Shown here piece after piece: positions 18,272 through 26,764 of a stretch of DNA of 64,000 nt; the first letter of the stretch is position 1, and each line of letters opens with the position of its first letter. The stretch is from positions 124,001 to 188,000 of the forward strand of contig JAHCID010000004.1 of NCBI GenBank assembly GCA_026129405.1. Reading direction: 5' to 3'. Made by a program: the position numbers and the translations under genes. The stretch comes from a bacterium (GTDB lineage: Bacteria; Desulfobacterota; Binatia; DP-6). Below the pieces are notes generated by a model, which was not told where the DNA came from, did not search any database, and saw nothing but the letters and a program-made list of their open reading frames with translations.

Positions 18272-19225
18272 ATGAGCAAGCTTCTCGAAGGCAAGGTCGC
18301 GGTCGTTACGGGTGCGGGACGCGGCATCGGCCGCGGCATCGCGCTGGCGCTGGCGCGCGAAGGCGCGAAGGTGGTCGTGAACGACATCGGCTGCGGCACC
18401 GACGGCCGTGGCACCGACGCCGATCCGGCGGCCGTCGTCTGCAAGGAGATCGCGGAGCTCGGCAGCGAGGCGGCCCCGAACTACGACAGCGTCGCCGAGT
18501 ACGAGAGCGCCGGGAACATCGTCAAGACGGCGCTCGACAAGTGGGGCCGCTGCGACATCCTCGTCAACAACGCCGGCATCCTGCGCGACAAGCAGCTCGT
18601 CAACATGAGCTGGGAGGACTTCGACGACGTCCTCAAGGTGCACCTCTACGGCGGCTTCAACTGCTGCCGGCACGCGCTGCCGGTGATGCGTGAGCAGAAG
18701 TACGGGCGCATCATCAACATCGTCTCCAGCGCCGGCCTGCGCGGCAACTTCGGCCAGGCGAACTACGGCGCCGCCAAGGCCGGTCTCATGGGGCTCACGT
18801 TCGTGATCGCGGTCGAGCACATGAAGGGCAACGCCGAGGGCAAGTACTCGATCACCGCCAACGCGATGGCGCCCGCGGGCATGACCCGCATGGTCGGCCA
18901 GATCCCCGGCATGGAGGGCCGTCCGGTCCCGCCGGAGATGAACCCCGATCTCAACGGGCCGATCGTCGCGTACCTCGGGTCGGAACAGGCGAAGCACGTG
19001 AACGGCCAGGTCTTCGGCCGCCGCGGCTTCGCCTACACGCTCTTCCAGACGCCGAAGCCGCTCGCCGCCATGTTCAAGGAAGGCGGTTGGGAGGCCGGCG
19101 AGATCGCGAAGAACTTCGACGCCGCGTTCTTCGACCACCTGAACGTGCCCGGCATCCCGATGTCGCCCGCGATGAAGGAGGCGGCCGCCAAGGCCGCCGC
19201 CGCGAAGGCGGAGAAGAAGGGATAG
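18272..19225 (+). CDS. short-chain dehydrogenase (multifunctional-enzyme hydroxyacyl-CoA type)
   Basis: A 317-residue SDR with TGAGRGIG at residues 13-20, NNAG at 99-102, Ser152/153, Tyr165 and Lys169 in ANYGAAKAG. The segments VVVNDIGCGTDGRG and LRDKQLVNMSWEDFDDVLK resemble the dehydrogenase domain of peroxisomal multifunctional enzyme 2 and bacterial relatives that act on 3-hydroxyacyl-CoA or steroids. The C-terminal 70 residues beyond the SDR core end in an Ala/Lys-rich tail (EAAAKAAAAKAEKKG). ATG 18272 has a CGGAGGG site. A VOC-family gene begins 5 bases after its stop, so the two are probably co-transcribed. Confidence 0.88.
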   Translation: MSKLLEGKVAVVTGAGRGIGRGIALALAREGAKVVVNDIGCGTDGRGTDADPAAVVCKEIAELGSEAAPNYDSVAEYESAGNIVKTALDKWGRCDILVNNAGILRDKQLVNMSWEDFDDVLKVHLYGGFNCCRHALPVMREQKYGRIINIVSSAGLRGNFGQANYGAAKAGLMGLTFVIAVEHMKGNAEGKYSITANAMAPAGMTRMVGQIPGMEGRPVPPEMNPDLNGPIVAYLGSEQAKHVNGQVFGRRGFAYTLFQTPKPLAAMFKEGGWEAGEIAKNFDAAFFDHLNVPGIPMSPAMKEAAAKAAAAKAEKKG

Positions 19226-19230
19226 GGGCC

Positions 19231-19746
19231 GTGGCGGCGCGCGGGTTCTCCCACGTCGGGCTCTCCACCCTCGACCTGGACGCCACGCGCGCCTTCTACG
19301 AGGGGGTCCTCGGATTCCGCGCCGTCCGCTGCGATACGATGGAGTTCGAGGAGGGCGGCCGCATCCGGCACGTCTTCTTCGACCTCGGCGACGGCCAGCT
19401 GATCGCCTTCATGGAGCCCGGGGGCATCCCCGGGTTCCCCGAGTACGACCCGGGCATCAACCGCGGTCTCGGCGTGCCGGAGGCGTTCTACCACTTCGCG
19501 TTCGAGGTCGAGTCCGAGGCCGCGCTGCTCGCCAGGCGCGCCCACCTGCTGTCGAAGGGCGTCAAGGTCACGCCCGTCGTCGACCACGAGTGGATGCAGT
19601 CGATCTACTTCAAGGACCCGAACGGCCTCATGCTCGAGTACGCATGGACGTCGCGCGCGCTGACGGCCGACGACGCGGTGATGCAGGTCCGCGAGCGCCT
19701 GTCGCTGCGGCAGCGCTCCCCGGTCACCGACTTCCGCGACAGGTAA
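19231..19746 (+). CDS. VOC family (glyoxalase/dioxygenase-fold) protein
   Basis: A 171-residue vicinal-oxygen-chelate protein. One module begins FSHVGLSTLDLDATRAFYEG and the second half contains YHFAFEVESEAALLARRAHL and SIYFKDPNGLMLEYAW. Candidate metal ligands are His in SHVGL, His in YHFAF and Glu in GLMLEY, the usual positions. The GTG start at 19231, 5 bases after the SDR stop, is preceded by a purine-rich stretch; no in-frame ATG lies before the fold. It may be a lyase, isomerase or ring-cleaving enzyme. Pairing with the SDR suggests the same catabolic pathway, but the substrate is unknown. Confidence 0.85.
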   Translation: MAARGFSHVGLSTLDLDATRAFYEGVLGFRAVRCDTMEFEEGGRIRHVFFDLGDGQLIAFMEPGGIPGFPEYDPGINRGLGVPEAFYHFAFEVESEAALLARRAHLLSKGVKVTPVVDHEWMQSIYFKDPNGLMLEYAWTSRALTADDAVMQVRERLSLRQRSPVTDFRDR

Positions 19747-19839
19747 CGCGCCGTTGCGGCGCCGCGTTGCGCCGCCCGCGTCGGCGCGTGATGCGGCGGC
19801 CACGGCGCGACGGCGCGCGGCTTGCTGCGGCGGGCAGGC

Positions 19840-20550
19840 ATGTGGCCTGCGCTGCACGTTCACGTCGGGGGTGCGCACGTCGTCCTCTCCACCCATCCGC
19901 TCGCCGTCTGCGTCGCGGTGCTGGCGGGGAGCGTCCTCGCCGCGCGGCGCGCTGCCCGGCCGGGGCTCGTTCTCGCGCTGACGCCGCTCGTGGTCGTGGC
20001 CGGGCTCGGCGGCTCGCGCGCGCTCTTCTGGCTCCTGCGCGGCGGCAGCGCGGACCCGCTCGGCGGCGGGCTCGCGTCGATGGGCGGCCTCGCCGCGGGA
20101 CTCGCGACGATCGTCGCGGCGGCGCGCGCGACGCACGCCGCGCCGGCGGCGCTGCTCGACGCCTTCGCGCCCGCCGCCGTGCTGGCGCTCGGTATCGGCC
20201 GGCTCGGCTGCTTCCTCGCAGGTTGCTGCTACGGCGCGCCGAGCGACGCCCCGTGGGCGCTGGTGTTTCCCGGCGTCGACGCGCAGCCGCGCCATCCATT
20301 GCAGCTCTACTCGGCGTTCGCCGACTTCGCGCTCGTGGCCGTCGCGCTGCGCACCTCCGGTCCGCCCGGCCGGGTGGCGGCCCGCTGCGCGCTCGGGCTC
20401 GGCGTCGTACGCGCCGCGCTCGAGCTGCTGCGCGACGCCGGCACGACGAACCCGCTCGCGCACGGCTGGGTGACGCTGCCGCAGGTGGGCGCGCTCGTGC
20501 TCGTCGCAGGGGCGGCGTGGGCGCTGCGGCGTCGCGACGCCGCGTCATGA
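19840..20550 (+). CDS. Lgt paralogue (prolipoprotein diacylglyceryl transferase family)
   Basis: A 236-residue multi-pass membrane protein with two Lgt signatures: GRLGCFLAGCCYGAP at about 120-134, equivalent to the GRIGNFINGE region, and RHPLQLYSAF at about 151-160. At the position of the catalytic histidine loop of Lgt (SFHGG) it reads ASMGG, so the histidine appears to be replaced by Met81. It therefore may not act as a housekeeping lipoprotein transferase; another transfer reaction or loss of activity is possible. ATG 19840 is preferred over an upstream TTG at 19822. The neighbours are a VOC gene and the RegB-like kinase, with no lipoprotein-processing genes. Confidence 0.75.
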   Translation: MWPALHVHVGGAHVVLSTHPLAVCVAVLAGSVLAARRAARPGLVLALTPLVVVAGLGGSRALFWLLRGGSADPLGGGLASMGGLAAGLATIVAAARATHAAPAALLDAFAPAAVLALGIGRLGCFLAGCCYGAPSDAPWALVFPGVDAQPRHPLQLYSAFADFALVAVALRTSGPPGRVAARCALGLGVVRAALELLRDAGTTNPLAHGWVTLPQVGALVLVAGAAWALRRRDAAS

Positions 20551-20831
20551 CGCGCGGCGGGGGATGGCTTCGGGGCCGTCGGCGGCGGCAGCTGCGGCAG
20601 CCCGCAGCGCGTCGTCTTCGCCGGCAGCCGGGCGATCATCGCGAGCGGCATCCGTGCGGGCGGCGACTCGGCACCGCAGGCCACCGGCGTCGCGGGGTGC
20701 GACCATGTGCCGCATTGTTCCGCTGCCCGCGCGCGACTACCCCCGCGGGGCATGCATCGGGCGCCCTTGCAGGTCCGCCGCGCGCGTGGCCAGAACCGGG
20801 CGTGTCCCGCGTCGCTCCGAGTCCGGACGCC
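20551..20831. other. intergenic region before the RegB-like kinase
   Basis: About 280 bases with no supported gene. One frame reads CGSPQRVVFAGSRAIIASG, which looks protein-like for a short stretch but has no start, stop or partner. An in-frame GTG at 20802 could extend the kinase by ten residues. No convincing promoter was found. Confidence 0.4.
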
Positions 20832-22160
20832 GTGAGCCCGCGTGCGCCGTTGCCGGCGCGGGCCGAGGTCAGCCCGCCGTGGCTGGCGCGGCTGCGCTGG
20901 GGCACCGTCGGGGGCCAGGTCCTGACGGTGCTCGTCGGGCGGCTGGCGATGGGCGCCGAGCTGTCGATGCGCGGGGTGCTGACGCTCCTCGCGGTCACGG
21001 TGGCGACGAACCTCGCGCTGGTCCATGCGGTGCGCAACGGACGTCCGGTGGGGCCTGCCGTCTGCGGCGCGCTGCTGGTGCTCGACACGCTCGTGCTGAC
21101 GGCGCTGCTCCAGCTGACGGGCGGGCCCTACAACCCGTTCAGCGTCCTCTATCTGGTGCAGATCACGCTCGCGGCGGTCGTGCTGGGGGCACGCTGGACG
21201 ACCGGTCTCGCCGTGCTCTCGGTCGCCTCCTATGCCGCGCTGTTCCTCATCTCCACCCCGGACGTGCACGCGATGCACGGGCATGGCGGCGCGTTCTCGG
21301 TGCATCTCCAGGGGATGCTGGTCGCCTTCATCGTCGCGGCGGCGCTGATCGCGACCTTCGTCGTGCGGCTGTCGGCGGCGATCGAGGCGCGCGATCACGA
21401 GATCGCCGCCATGCGCGAGCAAGCGGTGCGCACCGAGCGGCTCGCGGCGCTGACGACGCTGGCCGCCGGCGCGGCGCACGAGCTGGGGACGCCGCTCGGC
21501 ACCATCGCCATCGTCGCCACCGAGCTGCAGCGCGCGCTCGAGCGTGTGCCCGACGTCGACGGCGCGATGCTGCGCGAGGACGCGCGGCTGATCCGTGCCG
21601 AGGTCGAGCGCTGCCGTGCCATCCTCGATCAGCTCGCCACGGACGCGGGCGAGGTCACGGGCGAGGCGCCGGTGCGCGTGTCGGTGGACGAGCTGGTGCG
21701 CGACGTCCTCGGGCAGCTGCCCGCCGCCGCCACGGGGCGCGTGTCCGTCGACGGCCTGCCGCTGGCGCGCGCCGCCTCCGTCCCGCGGCGGGCGCTCGTC
21801 GGCGCCATCACCTCGCTCCTGCGCAACGCGCTCGACGCCACCGCAGCGGGCGGCGACGTACGTCTCGAGGTCGGTCTCGCCTCCGGCGACGGGCCGGCCG
21901 CCCGCGACGATCGCCTGCGCGTCGTCGTGCGCGACGGCGGCGTCGGCATGCCGCCCGACGTGCTCGCGCGCGCGAGCGAGCCGTTCTTCACCACCAAGCC
22001 GGCCGGGCGTGGCATGGGGCTCGGTCTCTTCCTCGCGCGCACGCTCGTCGAGGGGCTCGGCGGCCGGCTCGCGCTCGACTCGATGCCTGGCCGTGGCACG
22101 ACGGCGACGCTCGACCTCCCGCTCGCCGGCGCGACGGCCGGAGGATCCCATGGCGCCTGA
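20832..22160 (+). CDS. RegB/PrrB-type redox sensor histidine kinase
   Basis: A 442-residue membrane kinase. Six hydrophobic segments fill residues 25-180; the quinone-binding heptapeptide GGPYNPF of RegB kinases sits at 97-103. The H-box is AAGAAHELGTPLGTIAI with His216; Cys261 in VERCRAIL probably corresponds to the redox-active Cys of RegB. N-box LLRNALDATA and G-boxes GGVGMPPDV and GRGMGLGLFLA follow. RegB kinases are inhibited by oxidised quinone and phosphorylate RegA when electron carriers are reduced. The GTG start at 20832 is a choice; GTG 20802 is an alternative. It overlaps the regulator gene by 11 bases. Confidence 0.88.
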   Translation: MSPRAPLPARAEVSPPWLARLRWGTVGGQVLTVLVGRLAMGAELSMRGVLTLLAVTVATNLALVHAVRNGRPVGPAVCGALLVLDTLVLTALLQLTGGPYNPFSVLYLVQITLAAVVLGARWTTGLAVLSVASYAALFLISTPDVHAMHGHGGAFSVHLQGMLVAFIVAAALIATFVVRLSAAIEARDHEIAAMREQAVRTERLAALTTLAAGAAHELGTPLGTIAIVATELQRALERVPDVDGAMLREDARLIRAEVERCRAILDQLATDAGEVTGEAPVRVSVDELVRDVLGQLPAAATGRVSVDGLPLARAASVPRRALVGAITSLLRNALDATAAGGDVRLEVGLASGDGPAARDDRLRVVVRDGGVGMPPDVLARASEPFFTTKPAGRGMGLGLFLARTLVEGLGGRLALDSMPGRGTTATLDLPLAGATAGGSHGA

Positions 22161-22710
22161 CCTCGCCCGCTCGATCCTGGTCGTCGACGACGACCGCGTC
22201 TACCGCGAGCGCCTGGTGCGCGCGTTCCGCGATCGCGGCTGGGACGTACGCGCCGCCGAGGACGCGGGCGGCGCGGTGGCGGCGATCGAGGCCGACCCGC
22301 CCGAGTTCGCCGTCGTCGACATGCGCCTGCCCGACGGCACGGGGCTGGAGCTCGTGCGCAAGCTGCGCAGCGTCGACGCGGCCACCAACGTCGTCGTGCT
22401 GACCGGGTACGGGAGCATCGCGACCGCGCTCGACGCGCTCCGCCTCGGCGCGACGCACTACCTCACGAAGCCCGCCGACGTGGACGACATCCTCGCCGCG
22501 TTCGCCCGCGCCGGATCCTCCCCGGGCGACGCGCCGATCTCCGCGCCGGCCGAGGACTGGGAGGTGCCGTCGCTCGCCCGCGTCGAATGGGAGCACATCA
22601 ACCGCGTGCTCGCCGACTCGGGCGGCAACATCTCCGAGGCCGCGCGTCGCCTCGGCCTGCATCGCCGCTCCCTCCAGCGCAAGCTCGGTAAGTACCCGAC
22701 GCGGCGCTGA
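22150..22710 (+). CDS. RegA/PrrA-type response regulator
   Basis: A 186-residue two-domain regulator. The receiver has the acidic pocket at Asp13-14 (ILVVDDDRV), phospho-acceptor Asp57 (VVDMRLPDG), VLTGYGS and TKPAD with the conserved Lys. After a linker come residues 145-186, WEHINRVLADSGGNISEAAR and RLGLHRRSLQRKLGKYPTRR, the very conserved Fis-type helix-turn-helix of RegA/PrrA/ActR. ATG 22150 overlaps the kinase end. Known family members globally control respiration, electron-carrier synthesis and carbon fixation; here the nearby cytochrome and copper-oxidase-like genes are plausible targets. Confidence 0.9.
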   Translation: MAPDLARSILVVDDDRVYRERLVRAFRDRGWDVRAAEDAGGAVAAIEADPPEFAVVDMRLPDGTGLELVRKLRSVDAATNVVVLTGYGSIATALDALRLGATHYLTKPADVDDILAAFARAGSSPGDAPISAPAEDWEVPSLARVEWEHINRVLADSGGNISEAARRLGLHRRSLQRKLGKYPTRR

Positions 22711-22717
22711 CGCCGGC

Positions 22718-23818
22718 TCAGAAGCGCCAGGTGAGGCCGCCGCGGAGGCGGAACGACGGCACGATCTGCACCGCCGTGACGTGCTGGACCACGGGCAGGT
22801 CGAGGGCCAGATCCGCGCCGAGCGACGTGCCCCAGGTGAAGGCTACGCCCGGTCCGACGAAGAGCGCGGTGAGGGCGGTATCGTCGAGCGTGCGACCCTG
22901 CTGCGTGTCCTTGCCCTTGGTCTCGCCGGTGAGCAGCACCTGGAGGCCGAGCGTGTACTCGTGCTCGAGCAGCGCGTACCAGCCGGGTCCGCCCGTCCAG
23001 GTGAGGTCGTCGGCGTAGCGATAGTCGAAGGCGCCCTCGGTGCGGATCGCATACTGCACGCCGGCGGTGGCGAAGACGCGGCCGTGGTCCCAATAGCCGA
23101 GCGCGCCGACGATGCCGTCGAACGAGCCCGAGCCGAGCGCGAGGTCGTGGCCGTGGACGCCGCTCGGGATCGCCCCGGGCTCGTGGTGCGACGGACCGAC
23201 GTCGTGGTGCGTCTCGCCGCGCAGCGCCCGCGCGGCCGGCAGTGCGCTGGCCGGCTCGCCTCGCTCCTCCGCGAGCAGGTCCGGGTCGCCGGTCGGGAGC
23301 TTGATCCCGCCCAGCACGGAGAAGCGCAGCACGCTCGCGTCGGTGACGCGGCTGTACGCGAGGACGTTGCCTATGAGGGTCATGTCGCCGAGGCCGGTCG
23401 CGTCGCCGTGCACGATGCGGTCGCCGTCCTCGACGCGGCGATAGACGCGGGAGATGAAGGGCAGGGCGAGCTGCACGCCGACGCGGTCGGTGATCTGCCA
23501 GCCGAGCAGGAACTGGGTGATCGAGCTGTGGATGTACTCGCCCGCCCCGGTGGACAGCGCGTCGCCGTCGTCGAGCAGGCGGTCGAAGCGCGAGTACTGC
23601 TCGGCGACGCCGAGCCGCAGGCCGGTGCGGCCCTCGGCCACCTCGGTGGCGATGTAGACCGCGCAGATGTCGCAGGCCCCGGCAGGGCGGATGCGGCCGA
23701 CGAGCGTGGCGAGGGCGAGGATCCCGCCGGCGACGATCCGTCGCAGCCGCTCGGGCTGCCGCGCGCGCCGCTCGGTCGAACGCTTCGCCCGATGGAGCCG
23801 GGGCAGCGAGGCCGACAC
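22718..23818 (-). CDS. outer-membrane beta-barrel protein with a CDICA segment
   Basis: A 366-residue protein from GTG 23818: a basic leader, a hydrophobic signal (IVAGGILALATLVGRI), then GACDICAVYIATEVAEG right after the presumed cleavage site, then alternating beta strands such as GLRLGVAEQYSRFDRLLDD and ITQFLLGWQITDRVGVQLAL, ending in Phe (GGLTWRF), as outer-membrane barrels do. The two Cys in CDIC could bind a metal or form a disulfide. A His-rich loop (GETHHDVGPSHHEPG, with HGH after it) could bind metal. No known porin family is matched. The gene converges with regA and diverges from the copper-oxidase-like gene across a 44-base gap. The start is uncertain. Confidence 0.65.
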   Translation of the reverse strand: MSASLPRLHRAKRSTERRARQPERLRRIVAGGILALATLVGRIRPAGACDICAVYIATEVAEGRTGLRLGVAEQYSRFDRLLDDGDALSTGAGEYIHSSITQFLLGWQITDRVGVQLALPFISRVYRRVEDGDRIVHGDATGLGDMTLIGNVLAYSRVTDASVLRFSVLGGIKLPTGDPDLLAEERGEPASALPAARALRGETHHDVGPSHHEPGAIPSGVHGHDLALGSGSFDGIVGALGYWDHGRVFATAGVQYAIRTEGAFDYRYADDLTWTGGPGWYALLEHEYTLGLQVLLTGETKGKDTQQGRTLDDTALTALFVGPGVAFTWGTSLGADLALDLPVVQHVTAVQIVPSFRLRGGLTWRF

Positions 23819-23862
23819 CTCGACAGCATTTCGTGCACGTGCTTCGCTGTCGATGCGTCCGA

Positions 23863-25074
23863 ATGCCGCACCGTGCCCGCCTGCTCCTGGCCGCCTCCGT
23901 CGCAGCCCTGCTCGCTTTCGCACCGGCGCCCGCCGGCGCGAAGCGCGCTCCCAAGCAGCTGAAGGTGTCGCTGCCGGCGGTGCGCGTGCCGGCGAACGCC
24001 AACGTGGAGGAGTGCTGGTTCGTGCGCCTCCCCGTCACGCAGGTCTTCGACGTGGGCGAGTGGTCGATCCGGGTGAAGGGCAGCCGCGGCACCGGCTACG
24101 TGCAGCACTTCCTCGTCTATCAGTACCAGGGCCAGCACCTGTCCGAGTTTGCGACGCAGGCGAAGCGGCTGGTCTCGAGCCGGGCGTGCCTCGATCTCGG
24201 CCCGGTCGACCGCGACGATCGCCAGCTGATCGCCGCCGGCTCGGCGCCCAACGTCCGCGGCATGTATCCGCCCGGCGTCGCGCTCGCGCTGGCGCCCACG
24301 CCGGCGGCGCCCGACGGCATCGGCATCCTGCTCAGCGCCAACCTCGTGAACCAGGGGGCGCGGCCGAAGAAGATGTCGGCGAAGGTGATCTTCAAGCGCG
24401 CGAAGCCGGGTACCGTACGCGCACGTCTGCGGCCGATCCTCGACCGCAGCGCCGAGGCCGGCCTGCGCGTGCCGCCGGTGGCGCAGGCCGCCACCGAGGA
24501 TCTCGTCGACGCGCGCTGGCGTCCCGCGGCCGACGCGTGCGTGCTCGAGGTCACCGCGAACTTCCATCGCCGCGGCCTCTTCATGGGCGTCGACCACGTC
24601 GACGCCGAGGGCTCGGTGCTGGCGGTCGACGGCGGCACGCCGAACCCGTACGTCGAGGGCCGGACGCATCTGTTCGGCACGTTCGACTACACCGATCCCG
24701 GCACGCGGCGCTTCGCGCGCGGCTTGCTCGTACGTGCCGGCGAAGGGCTGCGTTTCGGGTGCTGGCACGAGAACGGCCTCACGACGCCGGTCCGACTCGG
24801 CTGCGAAGAGGCCCTGGGCGCGGCGCCGGGCACGATCGCGGGCGGCCCGGCGAAGCCGTGCATCGCCTTCGGGCCCAGCCCGGCCGAGTGCCCGGCCGCC
24901 GACCCGGCGTGGCCGGGACGCACGTTCACCGGCGCCTGCGTCGCGGCGAACGTCGTCGCCGGCCCCACGGCCGACGACGAGCGCTGCGCGCTCGTCGGCT
25001 TCTACTGGGACGCCGTGCCGGGTGTCGCGCCGGAAGCCGCGTGCGACGCGAGCGCGCTCCCGCCCCTGGAGTGA
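23863..25074 (+). CDS. exported protein resembling copper type II monooxygenases (PHM/DBM fold)
   Basis: A 403-residue protein with a signal peptide (MPHRARLLLAASVAALLAFA). The mature part resembles the two-domain PHM/DBM fold: VEECWFVRLPVTQVFDVGEW and RGTGYVQHFLVYQYQGQHLS at the N-terminal domain, NFHRRGLFMGVDHVDAEGS and RFGCWHENGLTTPVRLGC at the second, and the family-like end ADDERCALVGFYWDAVPG. Typical copper ligands look incomplete (QHFLVY instead of HH; a single FH in place of HxH), so it may bind copper weakly or be a non-catalytic relative. Family assignment is by eye. It is followed 6 bases later by the next exported gene. Confidence 0.5.
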   Translation: MPHRARLLLAASVAALLAFAPAPAGAKRAPKQLKVSLPAVRVPANANVEECWFVRLPVTQVFDVGEWSIRVKGSRGTGYVQHFLVYQYQGQHLSEFATQAKRLVSSRACLDLGPVDRDDRQLIAAGSAPNVRGMYPPGVALALAPTPAAPDGIGILLSANLVNQGARPKKMSAKVIFKRAKPGTVRARLRPILDRSAEAGLRVPPVAQAATEDLVDARWRPAADACVLEVTANFHRRGLFMGVDHVDAEGSVLAVDGGTPNPYVEGRTHLFGTFDYTDPGTRRFARGLLVRAGEGLRFGCWHENGLTTPVRLGCEEALGAAPGTIAGGPAKPCIAFGPSPAECPAADPAWPGRTFTGACVAANVVAGPTADDERCALVGFYWDAVPGVAPEAACDASALPPLE

Positions 25075-25080
25075 AGTGAC

Positions 25081-26055
25081 ATGACCGCGACGCGATCGGC
25101 TGCGTTCCTCACCTGTCTGCTGCTCACGCTGGGCCGCGCCGCCGCGCACGACGTGCCGGTGGCGCCGAACGACTGCACCTTCGAGCCGATCGAGATCGCG
25201 ACGCCGCTCGGCGTCGCCACGGTCGCGGTGCCGGGCGCCGGCGCCGCGGTGCGGATCGTCTACTCGGCGGCGACCCGGACGGCGCAGTTCCAGGCGGCCA
25301 CGGTGCCCCCGCGCGCGTTCGCCGTCGGCGGCGTCGACGGCGCGCTCGGCCTGCCGGCGGTCTTCGCGACGACGCTGAGCGACCGGGGCGATCTCGTGTT
25401 CCCGCCGGTGCCGCTCACGCTGCGCGTCGATGGTGTCGACACCGTGGTGCCGGTGCCGCTGACGACCGGCCTCGTCGCCGGCGCCGAGGCGCTCGTCGCC
25501 GGCGCGCCGGTGAACGCGGGCGGCAGCGGCGGCGTCACGCTCGTCGGCGTCGTGCCGGCCGGCGTCCTGCCGGCGCCGCTCGACGTCGGTCCGACGACGC
25601 TCCGCCTCCAGTGCGCCCTCGTGGCTTCGGCGCCCGACCTCGATCAGTTCGCGGCGACGCCGACGCCGGCGAAGCTGAAGGGAAACGTCACGAGCGCGGG
25701 CGGCAGGATGCAGCTCGTCGTGCGCGGCTCCGCCGAGGTCGCGGCCGATCCCGCAGCGGGTCCGGCGGCGGTTCTGCTCACCGCGGGCGGCGCGCCGTTC
25801 GCGAGCCTGCAGGTCCCCGGCGGTCTCGTGGCGAGCGGGAAGGAGCTCGTCGGAACGACGAGCGACGGCGCGCGCATCCGCGTCCGTGCCCGCGGCCGGC
25901 TGCCGAAGTGGACGGTGAAGCTCGAGCTCGCGACCGCGACCGTGCCGGCGGCGAGCGGCCCGGTGTCGGTGGAGGCGACGCTCCAGCTCGGTACGCTGCT
26001 CGTGCGCCAGCAGCGACCCTTCAAGGCGAAGAACGGACGCCTGCGCGCGCGCTGA
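25081..26055 (+). CDS. exported protein with C-terminal beta-rich module A
   Basis: A 324-residue protein with a signal peptide ending LTLGRAAA before HDVPVAPNDCTF. Residues 30-190 are Val/Pro/Thr-rich beta structure with no recognised family. Residues about 200-324 (KLKGNVTSAGG, ADPAAGPAAVLLTAGGAPFA, ELVGTTSDGARIRVRARGR) closely parallel the C-terminal part of the large cytochrome encoded downstream, including DPAAG, a DG-R-R strand and a W-x-x-x-L strand. It ends in a basic tail (KNGRLRAR). It starts 6 bases after the copper-oxidase-like gene, so the two are likely one operon. Function unknown. Confidence 0.65.
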   Translation: MTATRSAAFLTCLLLTLGRAAAHDVPVAPNDCTFEPIEIATPLGVATVAVPGAGAAVRIVYSAATRTAQFQAATVPPRAFAVGGVDGALGLPAVFATTLSDRGDLVFPPVPLTLRVDGVDTVVPVPLTTGLVAGAEALVAGAPVNAGGSGGVTLVGVVPAGVLPAPLDVGPTTLRLQCALVASAPDLDQFAATPTPAKLKGNVTSAGGRMQLVVRGSAEVAADPAAGPAAVLLTAGGAPFASLQVPGGLVASGKELVGTTSDGARIRVRARGRLPKWTVKLELATATVPAASGPVSVEATLQLGTLLVRQQRPFKAKNGRLRAR

Positions 26056-26103
26056 CGAATGCGCCATTGCCGAGATCGGGGAGCGATGCCTAGAGTGCCG
26101 TCG

Positions 26104-26664
26104 ATGTCGCGTCCGATGACGGCCCTCGTGGCCTTCTTCGCCCTCGCCGGCAGCGCCGCCGCCCAGCTGCCGCCCGTCTACCACGGCCTCCTGACGATCC
26201 GTCCCGCCCAGGGGCGCATCGATCCCGTCAGCGGTCAGAGCTCGATCACGGTGAAGCGTTGGGACTTCCTCGCGTCGCCCGACTCGAACGGCATGAATCC
26301 CGCGACCGAGCCGGTGCAGATCGCGATGGGCGAGCTCGACCGCTTCACGATCCCCGTGGGCGCGATCAAGGTGGCGAAGAACGGGCGCGTGTTCACGTTC
26401 CGCGACAAGTCGATCAAGCGCGGCATCCGCTCGCTGCGGCTCCAGCAGACGAAGAGCGGCATCTGGCGCGTGCGCTTCCAGGCCGTCGGCATCGAGCTCT
26501 CGCGCCTGACGCTCGAGTATCCGTTCTGCCATCCGCTCGCGCTCATCGTCGGCGACGACGACGGCTTCTCCGGCATCGAGCTCGATCGCCCCGGCGGCTT
26601 CTCCGGCAAGCGGGTGCGCGTGGTCGGCTTCTGCACCGACCTCTCCGAGTGGCCCTGGCTGTAG
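26104..26664 (+). CDS. exported protein made mostly of beta-rich module A
   Basis: A 186-residue protein; ATG 26104 gives a signal peptide (MSRPMTALVAFFALAGSAAA) better than the upstream in-frame ATG at 26059. The mature part QLPPVYHGLLTIRPAQGRID is followed by VAKNGRVFTFRDKSIKRGIR and SLRLQQTKSGIWRVRFQAVG, the same strand order as the module in the neighbouring proteins. A single pair of Cys (PFCHPL, VGFCTDL) may form a disulfide. It lies 48 bases after the preceding stop and ends 40 bases before the promoter of the TetR operon. No known family. Confidence 0.65.
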   Translation: MSRPMTALVAFFALAGSAAAQLPPVYHGLLTIRPAQGRIDPVSGQSSITVKRWDFLASPDSNGMNPATEPVQIAMGELDRFTIPVGAIKVAKNGRVFTFRDKSIKRGIRSLRLQQTKSGIWRVRFQAVGIELSRLTLEYPFCHPLALIVGDDDGFSGIELDRPGGFSGKRVRVVGFCTDLSEWPWL

Positions 26665-26704
26665 CGTAGCCAGACCCGCGGCGCGCCGCGTCGGGGGAAA
26701 TTCC

Positions 26705-26755
26705 TTGACGACGCGGACTTCGGAAGACTACACCGCGGCTCGTACCGATCGGTAC
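26705..26755 (+). promoter_or_regulatory. promoter with a perfect TetR-type operator
   Basis: TTGACG at 26705-26710 and TACACC at 26729-26734 (18-base spacer) form a sigma-70-like promoter. Just downstream, at 26742-26755, is the perfect 14-base palindrome GTACCGATCGGTAC, typical of TetR-family operators and placed at the expected transcription start. The TetR gene begins at 26765, so autorepression of the whole three-gene operon is the natural reading. Confidence 0.7.
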
Positions 26756-26764
26756 ACATCCGCC

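Noticed and set aside
26705-26764. TTG start at 26705 for the TetR protein, adding 20 residues
   Set aside because: The extra residues overlap the -35 box and the operator and do not resemble the family; ATG 26765 gives the normal N-terminus.
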